Source: Protonemura montana (Eukaryota; Arthropoda; Insecta; Plecoptera; Nemouridae). From it: 64,000 bases of DNA. Where the stretch lies: positions 870,501 through 934,500 of the forward strand of contig OX387610.1 of NCBI GenBank assembly GCA_947568835.1. The letters are read 5' to 3'. The notes under the pieces are model-generated. The model saw only the letters and a program-made list of their open reading frames with translations. It did no database searches and was not told the origin of the DNA. This document shows, in pieces, positions 40,865 to 51,189 of this stretch. Position numbers and translations under genes: made by a program. Every line of letters begins with the position of its first letter. Position 1 is the stretch's first letter.

Positions 40865-43648
40865 CAAAACGCAACTAGTTCCCTTTACTATGTTTTGAGA
40901 TAACCAGGAAAAACTGATTCTGAATTCCAGCAGGATATAACCCAATCTTTTCCTACGCTATAATTAGCAAAATTAAATACACTTTTGGGCACACAAATCT
41001 AGAAACTTGAAAAAACTTATTTGGGCAGATTCTGAGTATTTTAGTTTTGTACTTGTTGCATTTTGAACCAAAGTTGTGAAAAAGTTGCATTTTGAATCAA
41101 AGTATTTGCACTTAGTGGGAAAAACAGATAACACAATAATATTTTAAGCAAAACTAATATGTTTTATTTTTATTTTATTTTTATTCTGAGGCAATTGAGT
41201 GACGAGTACAATCGTTTTGAGAGCTTTTCAATACTGAATTTAAAGATTAAAATCCTCTGCCTCTTCATGCAAGCAATCACATTCCATTGCATCATGAGGA
41301 TCTTCGACATCGCCAATGTTGCCGATATCTTGTTTGTTAAACATTTCTGTGTACCATGCCAAGTTTTTATTTGTCAACCACTCGTCTCCGTAAAATGCAT
41401 TTAAGAGGCTCCGAACATCTCGCAGTTTGGCCGGTTGGATTGCGCGAAACAATCGAACATCGTTGACATTGATTCCGTTAGAAATTTTTTTAGTTTTCTT
41501 TACCATATTAGTGAAAATCTTGCTTGGGTCATCCATACGAAAATGCATTTCCATTTTCATTTTTATTAAGACTTTTCCTGTTTTCGCCAAGTTCTTCTGA
41601 ATGTAGATCCGTTTCATATCTTTTATTCCATCGGTCTTTTTAAAAACATTGCAGAGTGATTTGAAGTCTTTTACCAACCAATCCTTTCCCATTTCCCTGA
41701 CTACCCCGGTTTCTTTATAAATTGTTATGTATTCGTCGGGTAGTATCAATAAGGAATGTTTTCGTAGAGTTTTTTCAACTCGCCCGAATACCTGGTCAGC
41801 TGGTAGGTAGGAATGTCCACGTACCGGAAATACTATCAAAATTTCCTCAATTTGTGGCGGAGCACTCTGTGTAAGCCATGCCATCAGGGCATGCATTACA
41901 TGCGTGTTTTTGTTTTGGCCAGCGCAGCCATCCGCAAACAGCCTAAGCTGTTTTGTTTCTTTTCTGAAATGGTGTTTTTCCAGAAAATCTACAATGGCTG
42001 ATGACACCTCGCTTGACCCCCTTCCTGCCAGATTTTCTGTCCACGTGTAGAACACTGGCTTCTTAGTGGTCCTATCTGTAATGCAAAAGGCGTAAAAAGC
42101 AATTTGGCGCGAATAAAAGCACTCACCGATTGGGAGCTTTGGCAACGGTTGAACTTGCTGAAGGTCGAAGCAGAAAGTTTCATCAAATTCTGTTTCTTCC
42201 TTCAAGAGTGTATTGAAACATTTAGCCCTCTTTTTGTGGACTGCAAGAAGCCCCTGGGCTACTAACTTCTGCTGTGGAGTTGAAGCCGTTTTAACATTTT
42301 CCTTCAATCGGCAACACAAACTACAAACGTCCACTGCAGGGCAACCAAATCCAATATTATATTCCTTTTGAAAAATGTCATTGAAGAGCCAAAATTTCAC
42401 GGGATGCCCTGACTGATTAAACACCTTCCATAACCGCGTGATATTTAATTCTGACTGTAAGTATATTCGAACACTTTTGTTTCGGCCGTAATGACTTTCT
42501 TCTCCGCGAAGTTTGTCCAAGAATTCTCTAACTCTTGCTCGATTATCCACATTTTTGTGAAGTCTACGGTCTCCACCCCGCTTTTCACTGATGGAAGAAC
42601 CTTCCTTTATTAGTTTTGCAATACTCAACACCCTCCTGTGGGTAATGCCAAAAATGTTCAAGAAGAATGACTTGCAGACCGGAATTATTGCCTTTACTGT
42701 AGGAATCTGGAATAATAATAATATAATAATTAATATTAAAATGCCACTTAATCACTGGTCACTGGTTGTTCTGCATTAAGATCTACGATGACTAATTCTT
42801 GCTACCTGATAAGAAACGTTCAGCTGGTGAGGCTTCAGTTTTTTCTTATCGCCTTGCGGCTCCTTGTGTCTTCGTTTCGGCGAAGTGACGGAAATAAATG
42901 AAGCCAGCTTCTGGTCTTGAATAACCTTGTTGTGATTCTCGTATAATCTCGCTCGTACCTTGATAAGCTCAGTAGTCAACACGGATTTGCATTGAAATCT
43001 CTCACCAAGATGCTGACAAGGGCAGCGGAAGCCTGTCATTTCAGGATCCTTGTCCGAATATCTGTCATTTAACCAACAAATTGTACAGATTATTAGTATA
43101 AGGTTCGTGCAGCCAGATAAAATGATCTACTAACAACTCTAAAAGATAATGCCTTCAAGAGTAAAGGAATATGTCAGGGATGACATAAAATAATAACCTC
43201 AAATATTATTTTAGTATCAATGATCACTTTCATTGCACTGACCTTTTAGCCTTCATCTTATCTCTCTTGCTGAGCTGCTTTTTTCTTTTTCTTGCACCTT
43301 GGTTATTAGTGCCAACCTGCACCAAACCGTCTGTATCCATACTTATTAATTTATGTAGGTGCTAATTCTGGACTGTCACATGCTATGCACGGTAACAAGT
43401 AAACACGTAACAAGTTTGGCGCAAAAATCGCGGCTCCTCATTGGTCATATTGGATTAGTTGCGTTTTGTTTCAAAGGAGAGGGTGAACTTGTTGCGTTTT
43501 GAACCAAAGTGCTTTTTTCACTAAGCGATTTGGATGCTATATATTGCGTTTTGTTACGAATTTATATTTTTATCCAGAGCGATCGCCTCAGAGCTAGGTG
43601 CTGCCACCTCTAACTAAAAAGTGAACTTTTTGGACTAGTTGCGTTTTG
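40865..43648 (-). mobile_element. Transposon II, complete-looking DNA transposon (2.78 kb)
   Basis: Ends match in inverse orientation: CAAAACGCAACTAGTTCC at 40865-40882 and GGACTAGTTGCGTTTTG at 43632-43648. A repeated motif GTTGCRTTTTGAAYCAAAGT lies in direct orientation at 41055-41074, 41084-41103, 43459-43476 and 43491-43510, with a weaker copy near 43553. The left terminus, two direct left copies and four right copies reproduce the layout of transposon I. The gene inside (41240-43340) is intact. No clear target duplication could be seen. Confidence 0.7.
41240..43340 (-). CDS. Transposon II transposase-like protein, DGxxGQNKN family (606 aa)
   Basis: Exons are 43340-43243 (basic start with ARKRKKQLSKRDKMKAK), 43061-42806 (Cys/His block GFRCPCQHLGERFQCKS) and 42706-41240. 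Both joins keep frame, and the first completes an Arg codon just as in transposon I. Later landmarks are CPAVDVCSLCCRLKENVK, FCFDLQQVQPLPKLP, FADGCAGQNKNTHVM and RGHSYLPADQVFGRVEKTLR, giving the same presumed D, D, D/E arrangement. The C-terminus is acidic. Compared with transposon I it has one extra intron. Function as transposase is inferred from element structure and RNase H-like motif spacing. Confidence 0.7.
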
Positions 43649-43654
43649 ATCCTA

Positions 43655-43870
43655 AGCTCCTCAATTGTTCCGCTACCTTCACCATGTTTGTCATTTGACT
43701 GGCCACCTAGTCTTCGACAGCCGCTCGTCTGGTTTTTTTGGACGGTGGTTGCAAGACGGGCAACGATGGTTTACGGCGACATCCCGCAGAGTGTCGAGGA
43801 TGGACCACCGGAGCTCGAGCTTGAATTTGGGTCAAGGACCAACTCCCCATTGACTACCGTGTATCTGTAA
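43655..43870. other. GC-richer block with short ORFs
   Basis: Immediately right of transposon II the base composition rises. Two overlapping plus-strand frames of 62 and 74 codons are open, but neither resembles a family I know. Confidence 0.25.
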
Positions 43871-44325
43871 AGAAATTAAAATTTCCCTTATTTCTTGTGC
43901 AGTATGCATGGTGGTGTTTGGAAAATTTCCAGGCGTGAGTTTTTATAAAAATTAAAAACTTAAATAAGTACAGGCTAGGAAACGTCAATAAATCTGAAAT
44001 GTATTTAAAAATAGAATATATATTTAAAATGTGCCTGTTTTTCTTCACCAGATCATAATGTTTATCAACTGACCGCTTGTAAGCATTATCAAGACCAGCC
44101 ATAATGTTTACTTGACCAAGAACAGCAAGTTCCATACAACAGTTTCAGTGGATTGCAGACGCTGAATGTGTCTTTACGTTGGCAGCGAGGTGTTTTAGGT
44201 CAGTTACTCCCCTTTTCGTCCACGAAGCATCCTTTTCTTATCCCCGAAAAGCAAGCAAGGGAAACAAAACATGGCATTTCTTGGCATTTCATAACATGGC
44301 ATGGTAGGGCATCGGGGTTGCCGAT
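43871..44325. other. No recognisable gene
   Basis: The first half is AT-rich; the second half has CATGG-rich repetition around 44265-44305. No exon was recognised. Confidence 0.35.
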
Positions 44326-44327
44326 GT

Positions 44328-44530
44328 TCATGCATTGTTCAACATGCACAAGTTCCCATTTACCGTCACGTGTTTGAGATACTTCGTCAGTGTCGAGCTT
44401 ACTGGGTCGACGATGACGTTCTGCGTAGGTTTGTTTTGAACACCCAACTGCAGGTCTGTTACAGATGTCGCAACAGTTGTGCAGTTTCGGGCGAGGTTAC
44501 CCTTGCGGTTACACTGTAACACACCGGTGC
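44328..44530 (-). pseudogene. Possible Gypsy-type gag/protease junction (trace)
   Basis: The frame begins LQCNRKGNLARNCTTV, a CCHC-knuckle-like pattern with the His replaced by Asn. It ends in YLKHVTVNGNLCMLNNA, similar to the first strand of a retroelement protease without its catalytic Asp. It is short and degenerate. Confidence 0.3.
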
Positions 44531-44539
44531 TCGTCAGGG

Positions 44540-45015
44540 TTGGGGCAATCTTTCGACAATTTTTCGACGTGGCCGGACCTGGGCATGTAAGTATCTGGAC
44601 CTGGTAACAACCAGCAGGACCGGGTGCTATTGGAATTTTTGCAACTCTAATATAGGACCTTCGTAAAGGAGGAGATTATATGTTTCCTGTACACCTGTCT
44701 TTTGATGATACTACTTGTAGTTAAATTCCATTCGCCGGCATTGTTTAGCGAACACCTCCGTGACCGAGGAGTAAAATGCTGGCAACTGCTTTTTAATAAT
44801 ATTAATAATGCTTTATTATTTTCCTTGGACCCATGCCTGGGTTTTGGAAATTGTCAGTTACAGATTCACATAGAACACAATACGTATACCTATCGAAACA
44901 TACTTACAAAATAATAATACACAATATATATTAAAGCTCTTCACAATATTCCTTCACTGAATAAAATGCTTTGTCAAGTAAGTACAATTTCAAATGAGCC
45001 GTGATAGTCTGTCTT
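44540..45015. other. No recognisable gene
   Basis: AT-rich at the right end. No domain was recognised. Confidence 0.35.
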
Positions 45016-45017
45016 GA

Positions 45018-47090
45018 CCCATCGTCGCCCGAACGTATGACTTAATCCTTTTAAGAGCAGAGAAAGATCGCTTGACCGTAGCTGTGGTGCTGGGGATAGT
45101 CAAAACCAAAGAAGCCAGCCGGTAGACATCTGGCTAGACGCACTTCAGGTCTTTCTTCTGCATATGTGTCACGAGAGTGTGCAGCCTTTTTTCCCCTAAA
45201 CTCTTCTCCCGAGTACATGACTATCAACTCGCTCTTCAGGAGTACGCAGTCGAATAGGTCACAAGACGTGTCTTGCAGGAGTGTGAAACTCTCTGTCGGA
45301 AAGTCAGTATGAAAATCCTTCAAAGATTGGAGGTCCAGCAGTGTGATGAATTTAAAGCGCTCCATCGACGAGTAGCAATCTTGAAGCTGGAAAGTTATCG
45401 TGTTGATAATCTCATAGTAGTAGTAGTAGTAGTAGTAGTTTATTACAAAAGAAGATTGTTTAAACATTGATTATGCAGGTACATAAATGGATACATGGTT
45501 TTGGATAATATATGAATATAAAATATACCTATAATTATAGGGTTATGGAAAATTGTTTAGACATTGATTATGCAGGTACATAAACATAAAATATAAAATT
45601 GGCCATGCATAAAATATACCTGTAACTATGAGGTAATAACAAATCGATACATAGTCTTTTACACACTGGTAGGGCCTAATTTCTAGTTTTCTAAGTAGTC
45701 TTTTATAGAGTAGTAGCATTTTTTTATTAGGAATTCCTTAAGGTAAATGGATAGTTCTTTCCTCCCAGTTTCCTTTAAGTTGATAGGAAGTTTGTTAAAG
45801 AGTCTAATTGCCGCTCCACTGGGGGCCTTGCAATGAACAACAAGCCTTGATTGCTCAACATGAACATTGCTTTTGGCCCTAGTGTTGTGTTCATGTACAC
45901 GTGAGTTTTTCCTATTCAGTGCCCCGTTTAATGTTGCCATCATTATTGTGCTATAAATGTAAATGCAAGGGACCGTCATCATTTTTTTAGAGTCTTTCAT
46001 CATTAGAGTCTTCGTGCATGGGCCTTCTGCAACCCGACTTCTTCTCCACTTTCTCGTCATTTTTTGGGAAGGCGAGGTTCCTCTATTCCACAAAGATGGC
46101 TTTTGGCTACACAGGCAAGCGTCGACAAAACGTTCTCGATCATCTGCGAGGTGCTTCTGTGTTTCATTTACTTTCATAAAGCAGTGAGAAATGTCAAGCT
46201 CTGCTGTTTGTAGAATCTCACAGAGAACGTCTTTATGTCGGAATATTCGTGCAAAAGACGCGAGGAGAAAAGAGTTTCGAAATTCCTATAAAAATGACCG
46301 ATACCACTGCGCTTAAGCTGGCGAGACACCGGCCAAGTCTCCCAGGGTATCGTCTATGAGATAGTCGAAGAACGCGATCAGATGTGGCTGAAATTCCCGC
46401 ACGGTATTTACGAGCCGCGACGTAAACATATATCTTGTAGGAGCAACTCGCGGCAATCTCTTCGTCATAAAGGCTTTCAGCTCTTCGTCCCTTTCAGCGA
46501 CTTGGAGAAGTAAGCTGCAAGACCTGACAGGGTTGGAAAAAATAGGCGACATTCCTTAATACTCATGCATACTTGTTGCAAAACCAAGTTCAATCGATGG
46601 GCAAAGCAATGCACAAACAATGCTTTTGGAAATTTTTGCAAAACCCTGGTACACAGTCCGCTCAGATGGCCGGACATCACCGCTGCACCGTCGTATGTCT
46701 TTCCTCTATCTGGAACTCGTCGGCTATTTTCAAAACATGCCTGAAGAGGCCTGCGGTTTTGTCGGCGCTGACATAAGTAAAGCCAACAAAGCGCTCCTTA
46801 AGAGATCCATCTTGAGTTACGTACCGTAAGACAAAAGACAATTGTGAAGTTCATAGAATCAGTTGTCTCATCCAAGAGAATTGAATCAAACGGCGCATTT
46901 CGAACTTCACCTTTGATTTGATCAAGAACTACCGTGCCGACTGCTTCGATAAGGTCGTTTTGAATGTAATTCGAAGTTCCACGAAATCGTGGAACTCGCC
47001 GTTTCAAAATTGTGGAACTTCGATAAGGTTTGGACTCACTCGCACTCAAACAACGGTTTGCAGCTATCTTTGTAAAACACCTCCGCACAT
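45018..47090 (-). pseudogene. hAT transposase of the ZMYM1/DUF4371 type, split by a LINE
   Basis: Minus-strand order: RFRGTSNYIQNDLIEAVGTV and NAPFDSILLDETTDSMNF (first catalytic Asp region, about 47010-46860); a frameshift; MSGHLSGLCTRVLQKFPKAL and FVHCFAHRLNLVLQQVCMS (46680-46580); APTRYMFTSRLVNTVREFQ (46450); AELDISHCFMKVNETQKHLA (about 46200); a LINE insertion (about 45980-45410); SFTLLQDTSCDLFDCVLL (45290); and the dimerisation end VLTIPSTTATVKRSFSALKR then SYVRATMGQDRLSRLI (45100-45020). The frame changes several times, so it is a dead copy, but the domain order is complete. Confidence 0.75.
45405..45985 (-). mobile_element. LINE 3' end with trinucleotide tail inserted in the hAT gene
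   Basis: The frame reads RKNSRVHEHNTRAKSNVHVE, AAIRLFNKLPINLKETGRKE and LKEFLIKKCYYSIKDYLEN with a stop near 45683. This is a LINE C-terminus. An AT-rich 3' UTR follows and ends in (TAG)n on the plus strand at 45415-45440, the usual tail. Flanking hAT sequence resumes directly beyond. Confidence 0.7.
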
Positions 47091-47099
47091 GGGTTAAAA

Positions 47100-47400
47100 C
47101 TTGCTCCTGCTAAAATCCGAACAGCTCTCTTCTGAGCTGTGAACTATTTTTTTACAGCTGGTGCATGCCCCCATAATATTATTCCATATTGTATGTATAA
47201 ATTGATATGTGCATAATATACAAGTTTTGCTGTTCTGACGTCACATATACTCAGAATTCTTTTTAATAAGTAGCAGCCTGCTAGGACTTGAAGTTTCAGG
47301 TTGCTGATGAATGAAAACTTTATTTATGCTTAGAATAATTAGTACATATTCGGTGGCACATTGACTTATATTAACACACTTACTTAATAATAACCTAAAT
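47100..47400. other. No recognisable gene
   Basis: AT-rich; possibly LINE 3' UTR, because the LINE ORF that ends at 47402 is transcribed towards this interval. Confidence 0.35.
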
Positions 47401-47401
47401 T

Positions 47402-48262
47402 CTAACTTAATTCTAACACTCTCTTCCTAAATAATTTAACTGGTGGCATGTTTTCAAAAACTTTCTCAGGCAACCCGTTCCACTCAGCAAAGCCTTTATC
47501 CACCAATGAATTTCTGTTCTTTAACCTCCTTCCAAATGCTTTCACCATAATCTTATTGTAGTGATCATTTCTACCCTTAAAATAAGGTGTTTCAAATCTG
47601 TCTTTAATATCCTTCCATGCCTTATCCCCTCTATGAGCTTTGTATATTGCGACCAATCTTGCCGCTTTCCTCCTCTTACTCAATGCATCTCAGTTCAGTT
47701 TCTTTACCGTTTCCGTCACGCTTCTGTAATTATAACTTTTAACTGTAACCCAACCTATCTCCTCTCCCTCTTCTATGGCCATCTGCCCTAGCCTGTTTAC
47801 TAGCTGGGGTTTGTTACCAGTTTTTACTCCTTTACGCTTTTTCAGCTCATCTTTTAGCTCTACTTGTGTGAGCTCGCTGATTAATCTCCTTTTACTTTCT
47901 GTCTTCAGCCATTTACCTCCAATAACAAATTTGGCAGCTCTACTTTGCACTTGTTCTATTTGTTTTTCTTTTCCTGTGCTAATATCCCAGATAGCGTTTG
48001 AGTACTCCATTAATGGTCTAACTAGGGCCATGTAGGCTTTGTGTTTTGCTTTCTTACTAGCCTTCTTAAGGGTTCTCCTTATAAAGTATAATCTTTTGTA
48101 TGCTTTTCCTATGACGGTGTCTACGTGTTTAGCCCATTTTAGGCCCAAGTCAATGATGACTCCCAAATATTTCAACTCGTTCTTTTTTTCTACCGCTTCT
48201 CCTTGGATCTTATAGTCGTATACATCTACTTCTTTCCTTACTTTTCCCACCGTTATTGTCAC
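47402..48262 (-). pseudogene. LINE reverse transcriptase C-terminal part with a SAP-like insert
   Basis: The 48262-47690 frame begins after the catalytic core: GEAVEKKNELKYLGVIIDLG, LKWAKHVDTVIGKAYKRLYF and RRTLKKASKKAKHKAYMALV, typical of the thumb of Jockey/RTE-like elements. Instead of passing from RAAKFVIGG straight to the SVTxxLxxLxWxxL motif, the protein carries about 80 extra residues. These include LTQVELKDELKKRKGVKTGN followed by KPQLVNRLG, which reads like a SAP motif. The tail resumes with SVTETVKKLN, a TGA where Trp is expected, then ALSKRRKAARLVAIYKAHRG (47683 on) to FAEWNGLPEKVFENMPPVKL. One stop codon is the only damage in this part. Confidence 0.7.
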
Positions 48263-48269
48263 ACTCTTT

Positions 48270-48690
48270 TTGCCATTTGCTGATGTGTGAAGTTATCAAT
48301 CGTTATTCCTAGGTATTTTGTTTCCTTTTCAATTCTAATACTTTAACATGTGGATCTGTTTCGTAAGTAGATTAATGGGTATTTATTGCGTCGGTCTGTC
48401 TGTAAGTCTAGCTTTACCACCTTGGTAGTGTTTAGAAGGCGATCGTTGTTTTCACTCCACCTGGACACCTCCATCACTGCATCGTTTTCTGAGCGTGACT
48501 CGGGATCCTCCTGATTTGGTTTTGTTGTTGTTTATGTGGTGTCATCAGAGTATTAAACTAGTGACCCAGTGGTCACATGACCCGGGAGGTCGTTGATATA
48601 AACAATAAACTGTTGGACATCTTACTTCCTGGCAAACACGGTAAACCACGTTTGCGTAATTAAAAATACCTTTTTATTTGTTTTCTTTCA
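48270..48690. other. No recognisable gene
   Basis: Upstream of the LINE ORF. The LINE frame seems broken here. No other exon was recognised before 48700. Confidence 0.3.
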
Positions 48691-48699
48691 CATATCAAG

Positions 48700-48918
48700 C
48701 AAGAGTATTGCGAGCAACGTGAGGAGCCCGGCGACCTCACCGCATCCGCCGCCGCGGACACGGAATTCAATTTCAAAAACGTTGCCACAACCGCTGTCGC
48801 CGACAGCGCCAAAAACGCCGGCACATTCGGTGACGACGACATGGCCACCGGCGTCGAGGCGGAAGGAGAAAGGAATGCACCACGAGGAACTGTACTATCC
48901 ACCTATTTATCTATCTAA
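48700..48918 (+). CDS. GC-rich terminal coding exon, unknown protein (partial)
   Basis: A plus-strand frame opens after an acceptor-like ATATCAAG at 48699 and runs 72 codons to TAA at 48916-48918 (EYCEQREEPGDLTASAAADT, KNVATTAVADSAKNAGTFGD, DDMATGVEAEGERNAPRGT). GC content and C/G-ending codons are far above the neighbourhood. The product is acidic and Ala-rich. AATAAA at 49010-49015 follows. It looks like the last exon of a host gene; upstream exons were not identified. The opposite strand is also open, so direction is not certain. Confidence 0.4.
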   Translation, partial: QEYCEQREEPGDLTASAAADTEFNFKNVATTAVADSAKNAGTFGDDDMATGVEAEGERNAPRGTVLSTYLSI

Positions 48919-49009
48919 ACGTGCATGCATCAACCAGGACCAGCAAATTACATGTAACAACCAGGTTATGTTAGGTTACTGTGGATTGTACTCATAGTAT
49001 ATGAAAGGA

Positions 49010-49015
49010 AATAAA
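49010..49015 (+). terminator. Candidate polyadenylation signal AATAAA
   Basis: It lies about 90 bases after the stop of the GC-rich exon, at the usual distance for a short 3' UTR. Confidence 0.4.
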
Positions 49016-49068
49016 AGATGAAAAATGAAAGAGAATCCAGTTGTTTCTGTGAAAAATTCAAGCAGTAC

Positions 49069-49089
49069 CCCCCCCCCCCCCCCCCCCCC
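49069..49089. repeat. Poly-C tract
   Basis: About 20 consecutive C residues. A second poly-C run lies at 61481-61498 in a dynein intron. Confidence 0.9.
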
Positions 49090-49379
49090 AACCACTTCCC
49101 ATCATTTTCGACCTAATGAGAACCACATTTTTTAAATGTTAGCCTTTTTTTTTCCAGGGCTGGACCAAAAATTAAGACTATCACAATATGATACCTTGCC
49201 ACGTTTAGTATCTTTTGTGAAAAATGTAAGGAGGTTCTTTTACCGTTCTTCTAGCAGGCACTAGTGGATACTTGGGTCCCAAAATCTAAAACGCGATCGA
49301 CAGGTCAACGCATCGCATCGCATGATAGTCTCTCAATTTTTGGCCCAGCCCTCGGCAAAAAGGCTAACATTTACAAAAA

Positions 49380-49950
49380 TTTGGTTTTACCACGATTTTC
49401 TTGATTTTCTTCCGAGAATCCCTCGACTCTCAACGGCTGCGCTGTAGACAGACGTAAGCGCACACCTGTATGATGGGTGGCCTACCCATCAGGATTCTCA
49501 AACAATTATTACCGCTAGAAGTGATTTATTTATATCTTGTTTTATTTACTTCCTGCAAAAGGTACAATAAAATAAAGAAGACGATTTTATTAAGCAGTTT
49601 TTTTTATTATTTTTTATTTCTTTGTTTTTTGCTTCTATTAAGTTAATCTAATTAAGTTATTTATATACCAGTTGTTTGTTCCGTCAAGCTACTCGCCTCG
49701 TTGGCTGCATGGGAAGTTACTTCTCGACTTGGACAGGTAAGAAGTACGGGGCTGGGTTCGTATCCTGCTTGGTACATTATTTTTAACTATGAAACAATCA
49801 CCTACGTACCAAGATTGTTAGAGTATTGTCATGAAACTCTCGCCGATCTTGGTAGCCTTCGTTTGCCGGTGAGTGAAGATCGCTCTCGTGCCCAGGGCCA
49901 GGATGCAGAGGGTCGCTGGTTCGAAGCCCGGGCTGTGCCTAAAGCTAGCT
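49380..49950 (+). mobile_element. Composite element body, third copy
   Basis: It parallels 3830-4300: TGATGGGTGGCCTACCCATC near 49470, TTACTTCCTGCAAAAGGTA near 49548, then both tRNA-like boxes (GGGTTCGTATCC near 49757 and GGTTCGAAGCCCGGGC near 49918). The satellite and the four-module cluster are absent. LINE-like sequence follows. Confidence 0.65.
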
Positions 49951-49959
49951 GTACTAGCG

Positions 49960-50100
49960 GCGACTGATTCACTCCCAGTGAATTGGTGCTCTTCCTGGAG
50001 GAATTACGAGCTAAGTACCTCTAACTAGTACCAAGGGTCTCCGCACGAGGGAGCTGTGTGAATCTTCGTGGTAATAAGAAACTCTGCGAGTGCTATAGAC
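49960..50100 (+). repeat. Repeat shared with 56867-57005
   Basis: GACTGATTCACT, ACCAAGGGTCT, GCACGAGGGAGCTGTGT and AAGAAACTCTGCGAGTGCTA occur in the same order and orientation at both places. At 50.0 kb the LINE ORF1-like sequence follows, so this may be part of a LINE 5' region. Confidence 0.65.
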
Positions 50101-50640
50101 TTGGAAGAACAACACCCCCTCGAACCATCACCACTACACACTCTTACTTTTAACACCACTGTTCTGCCACAGTTAATTTTTGTTGGATTCATTCGAGTCA
50201 GGTCCAGCATACCAAATCCCCTTCGATGTCTGAACTGTCAACGTTTGGCCACGGCCAGCAAAATTGTCCAAGTGTGCGATAGGTGCGGCAAGGCGAACGC
50301 CCATCCAAACGCCCCGTGCGATTAGGAGGCTCACTGTGCCAACTGTGAAGCTCCGCACCCGTCGTGGTCCAGGGAGTGTCCTGTCTGGAAGAAGGAAAAA
50401 AAGGTATAATCAATTGTACCCCACCATGAACTCCACCCAAAGAACCTTCTCGCAGGTGGCTGCCCCGAAGAAGACATTGGGCATTGCCGAACCCGAACAC
50501 AACAAAATCCTTGAAATGATGACCCTCCTTTTGGCCGGACTCTTTTGGAGCTTAAAAATGTCGCCATGATCTACGGAATTACCCCAAAAAATTATACCAT
50601 AGGACATTTGGGACTCAACACAGTAAGCATAGTTTCAATC
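50100..50640 (+). pseudogene. LINE ORF1 (gag-like) with CCHC knuckles, degenerate
   Basis: Plus-strand frames read LRCLNCQRLATASKIVQVCD, RCGKANAHPNAPCD, then after a stop HCANCEAPHPSWSRECPVWK. This is the succession of zinc knuckles near the end of ORF1 of I/Jockey-clade LINEs. Further on ALKNVAMIYGI-like sequence continues in another frame. Several stops and frame changes show that it is inactive. Confidence 0.65.
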
Positions 50641-50727
50641 GTGTATATATGTGACAATACTCTAAGCGCATGGCAGGTACTGGACAATTGACTTTTTAGA
50701 AATCGAATGTGATATTTCCATTTTAAT

Positions 50728-51000
50728 TTAGCATCTAATTGAATGCCTAGAAAAGTTACTTGCTTGGATCAAAACATCATCGTTCTCCTTAGTTTTTCTG
50801 GACACAAAATGTACAATATTTGTTTTAGTAGAATTTAAGGTTAAAAAATGTACATAAAACCATTTACATAAGTCTTTCATTACGCTATTTGCTGTAATTT
50901 CAGCTTCACCTGATTTCTGATTTGACACCAATAAGCTTGTGTCATCGGCAAAAAGGGTTACATTTACTGAGTTACTGTTGTCTGAGGGTAGTTTCCACCC
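50728..51000 (-). pseudogene. LINE reverse transcriptase fragment with FADDT box
   Basis: The minus strand reads NSVNVTLFADDTSLLVSNQK followed by CKWFYVHFLTLNSTKTNIVH, block 5 and the adjoining helix of non-LTR reverse transcriptases. It lies opposite in strand to the ORF1 piece, so it belongs to another insertion. Confidence 0.7.
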
Positions 51001-51185
51001 CCGAACACGATGGGCATTTTAGATTTGTCGTAAATCCAACAATTCGGCAGTTATAACTGTTTTAAATTTATGAACTTGATTAACTCAGTCGGTCTTACCC
51101 TAAGCAGAAAACTGATGGTAGGATTCGACTCTCCTTGAAATTCCACTCCTTTTGACATCCCTTGCGGGTCAAAACTCGTTAGTCA
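50990..51185 (+). repeat. Single copy of the 56-kb array unit
   Basis: GGTAGTTTCCACCCCCGAAC, ACGATGGGC, TTGAAATTCCACTCC and CTTGCGGGTCAAAA match the units at 56.1-56.7 kb in order and strand. It is a diverged solitary copy. Confidence 0.55.
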
Positions 51186-51189
51186 GGTT

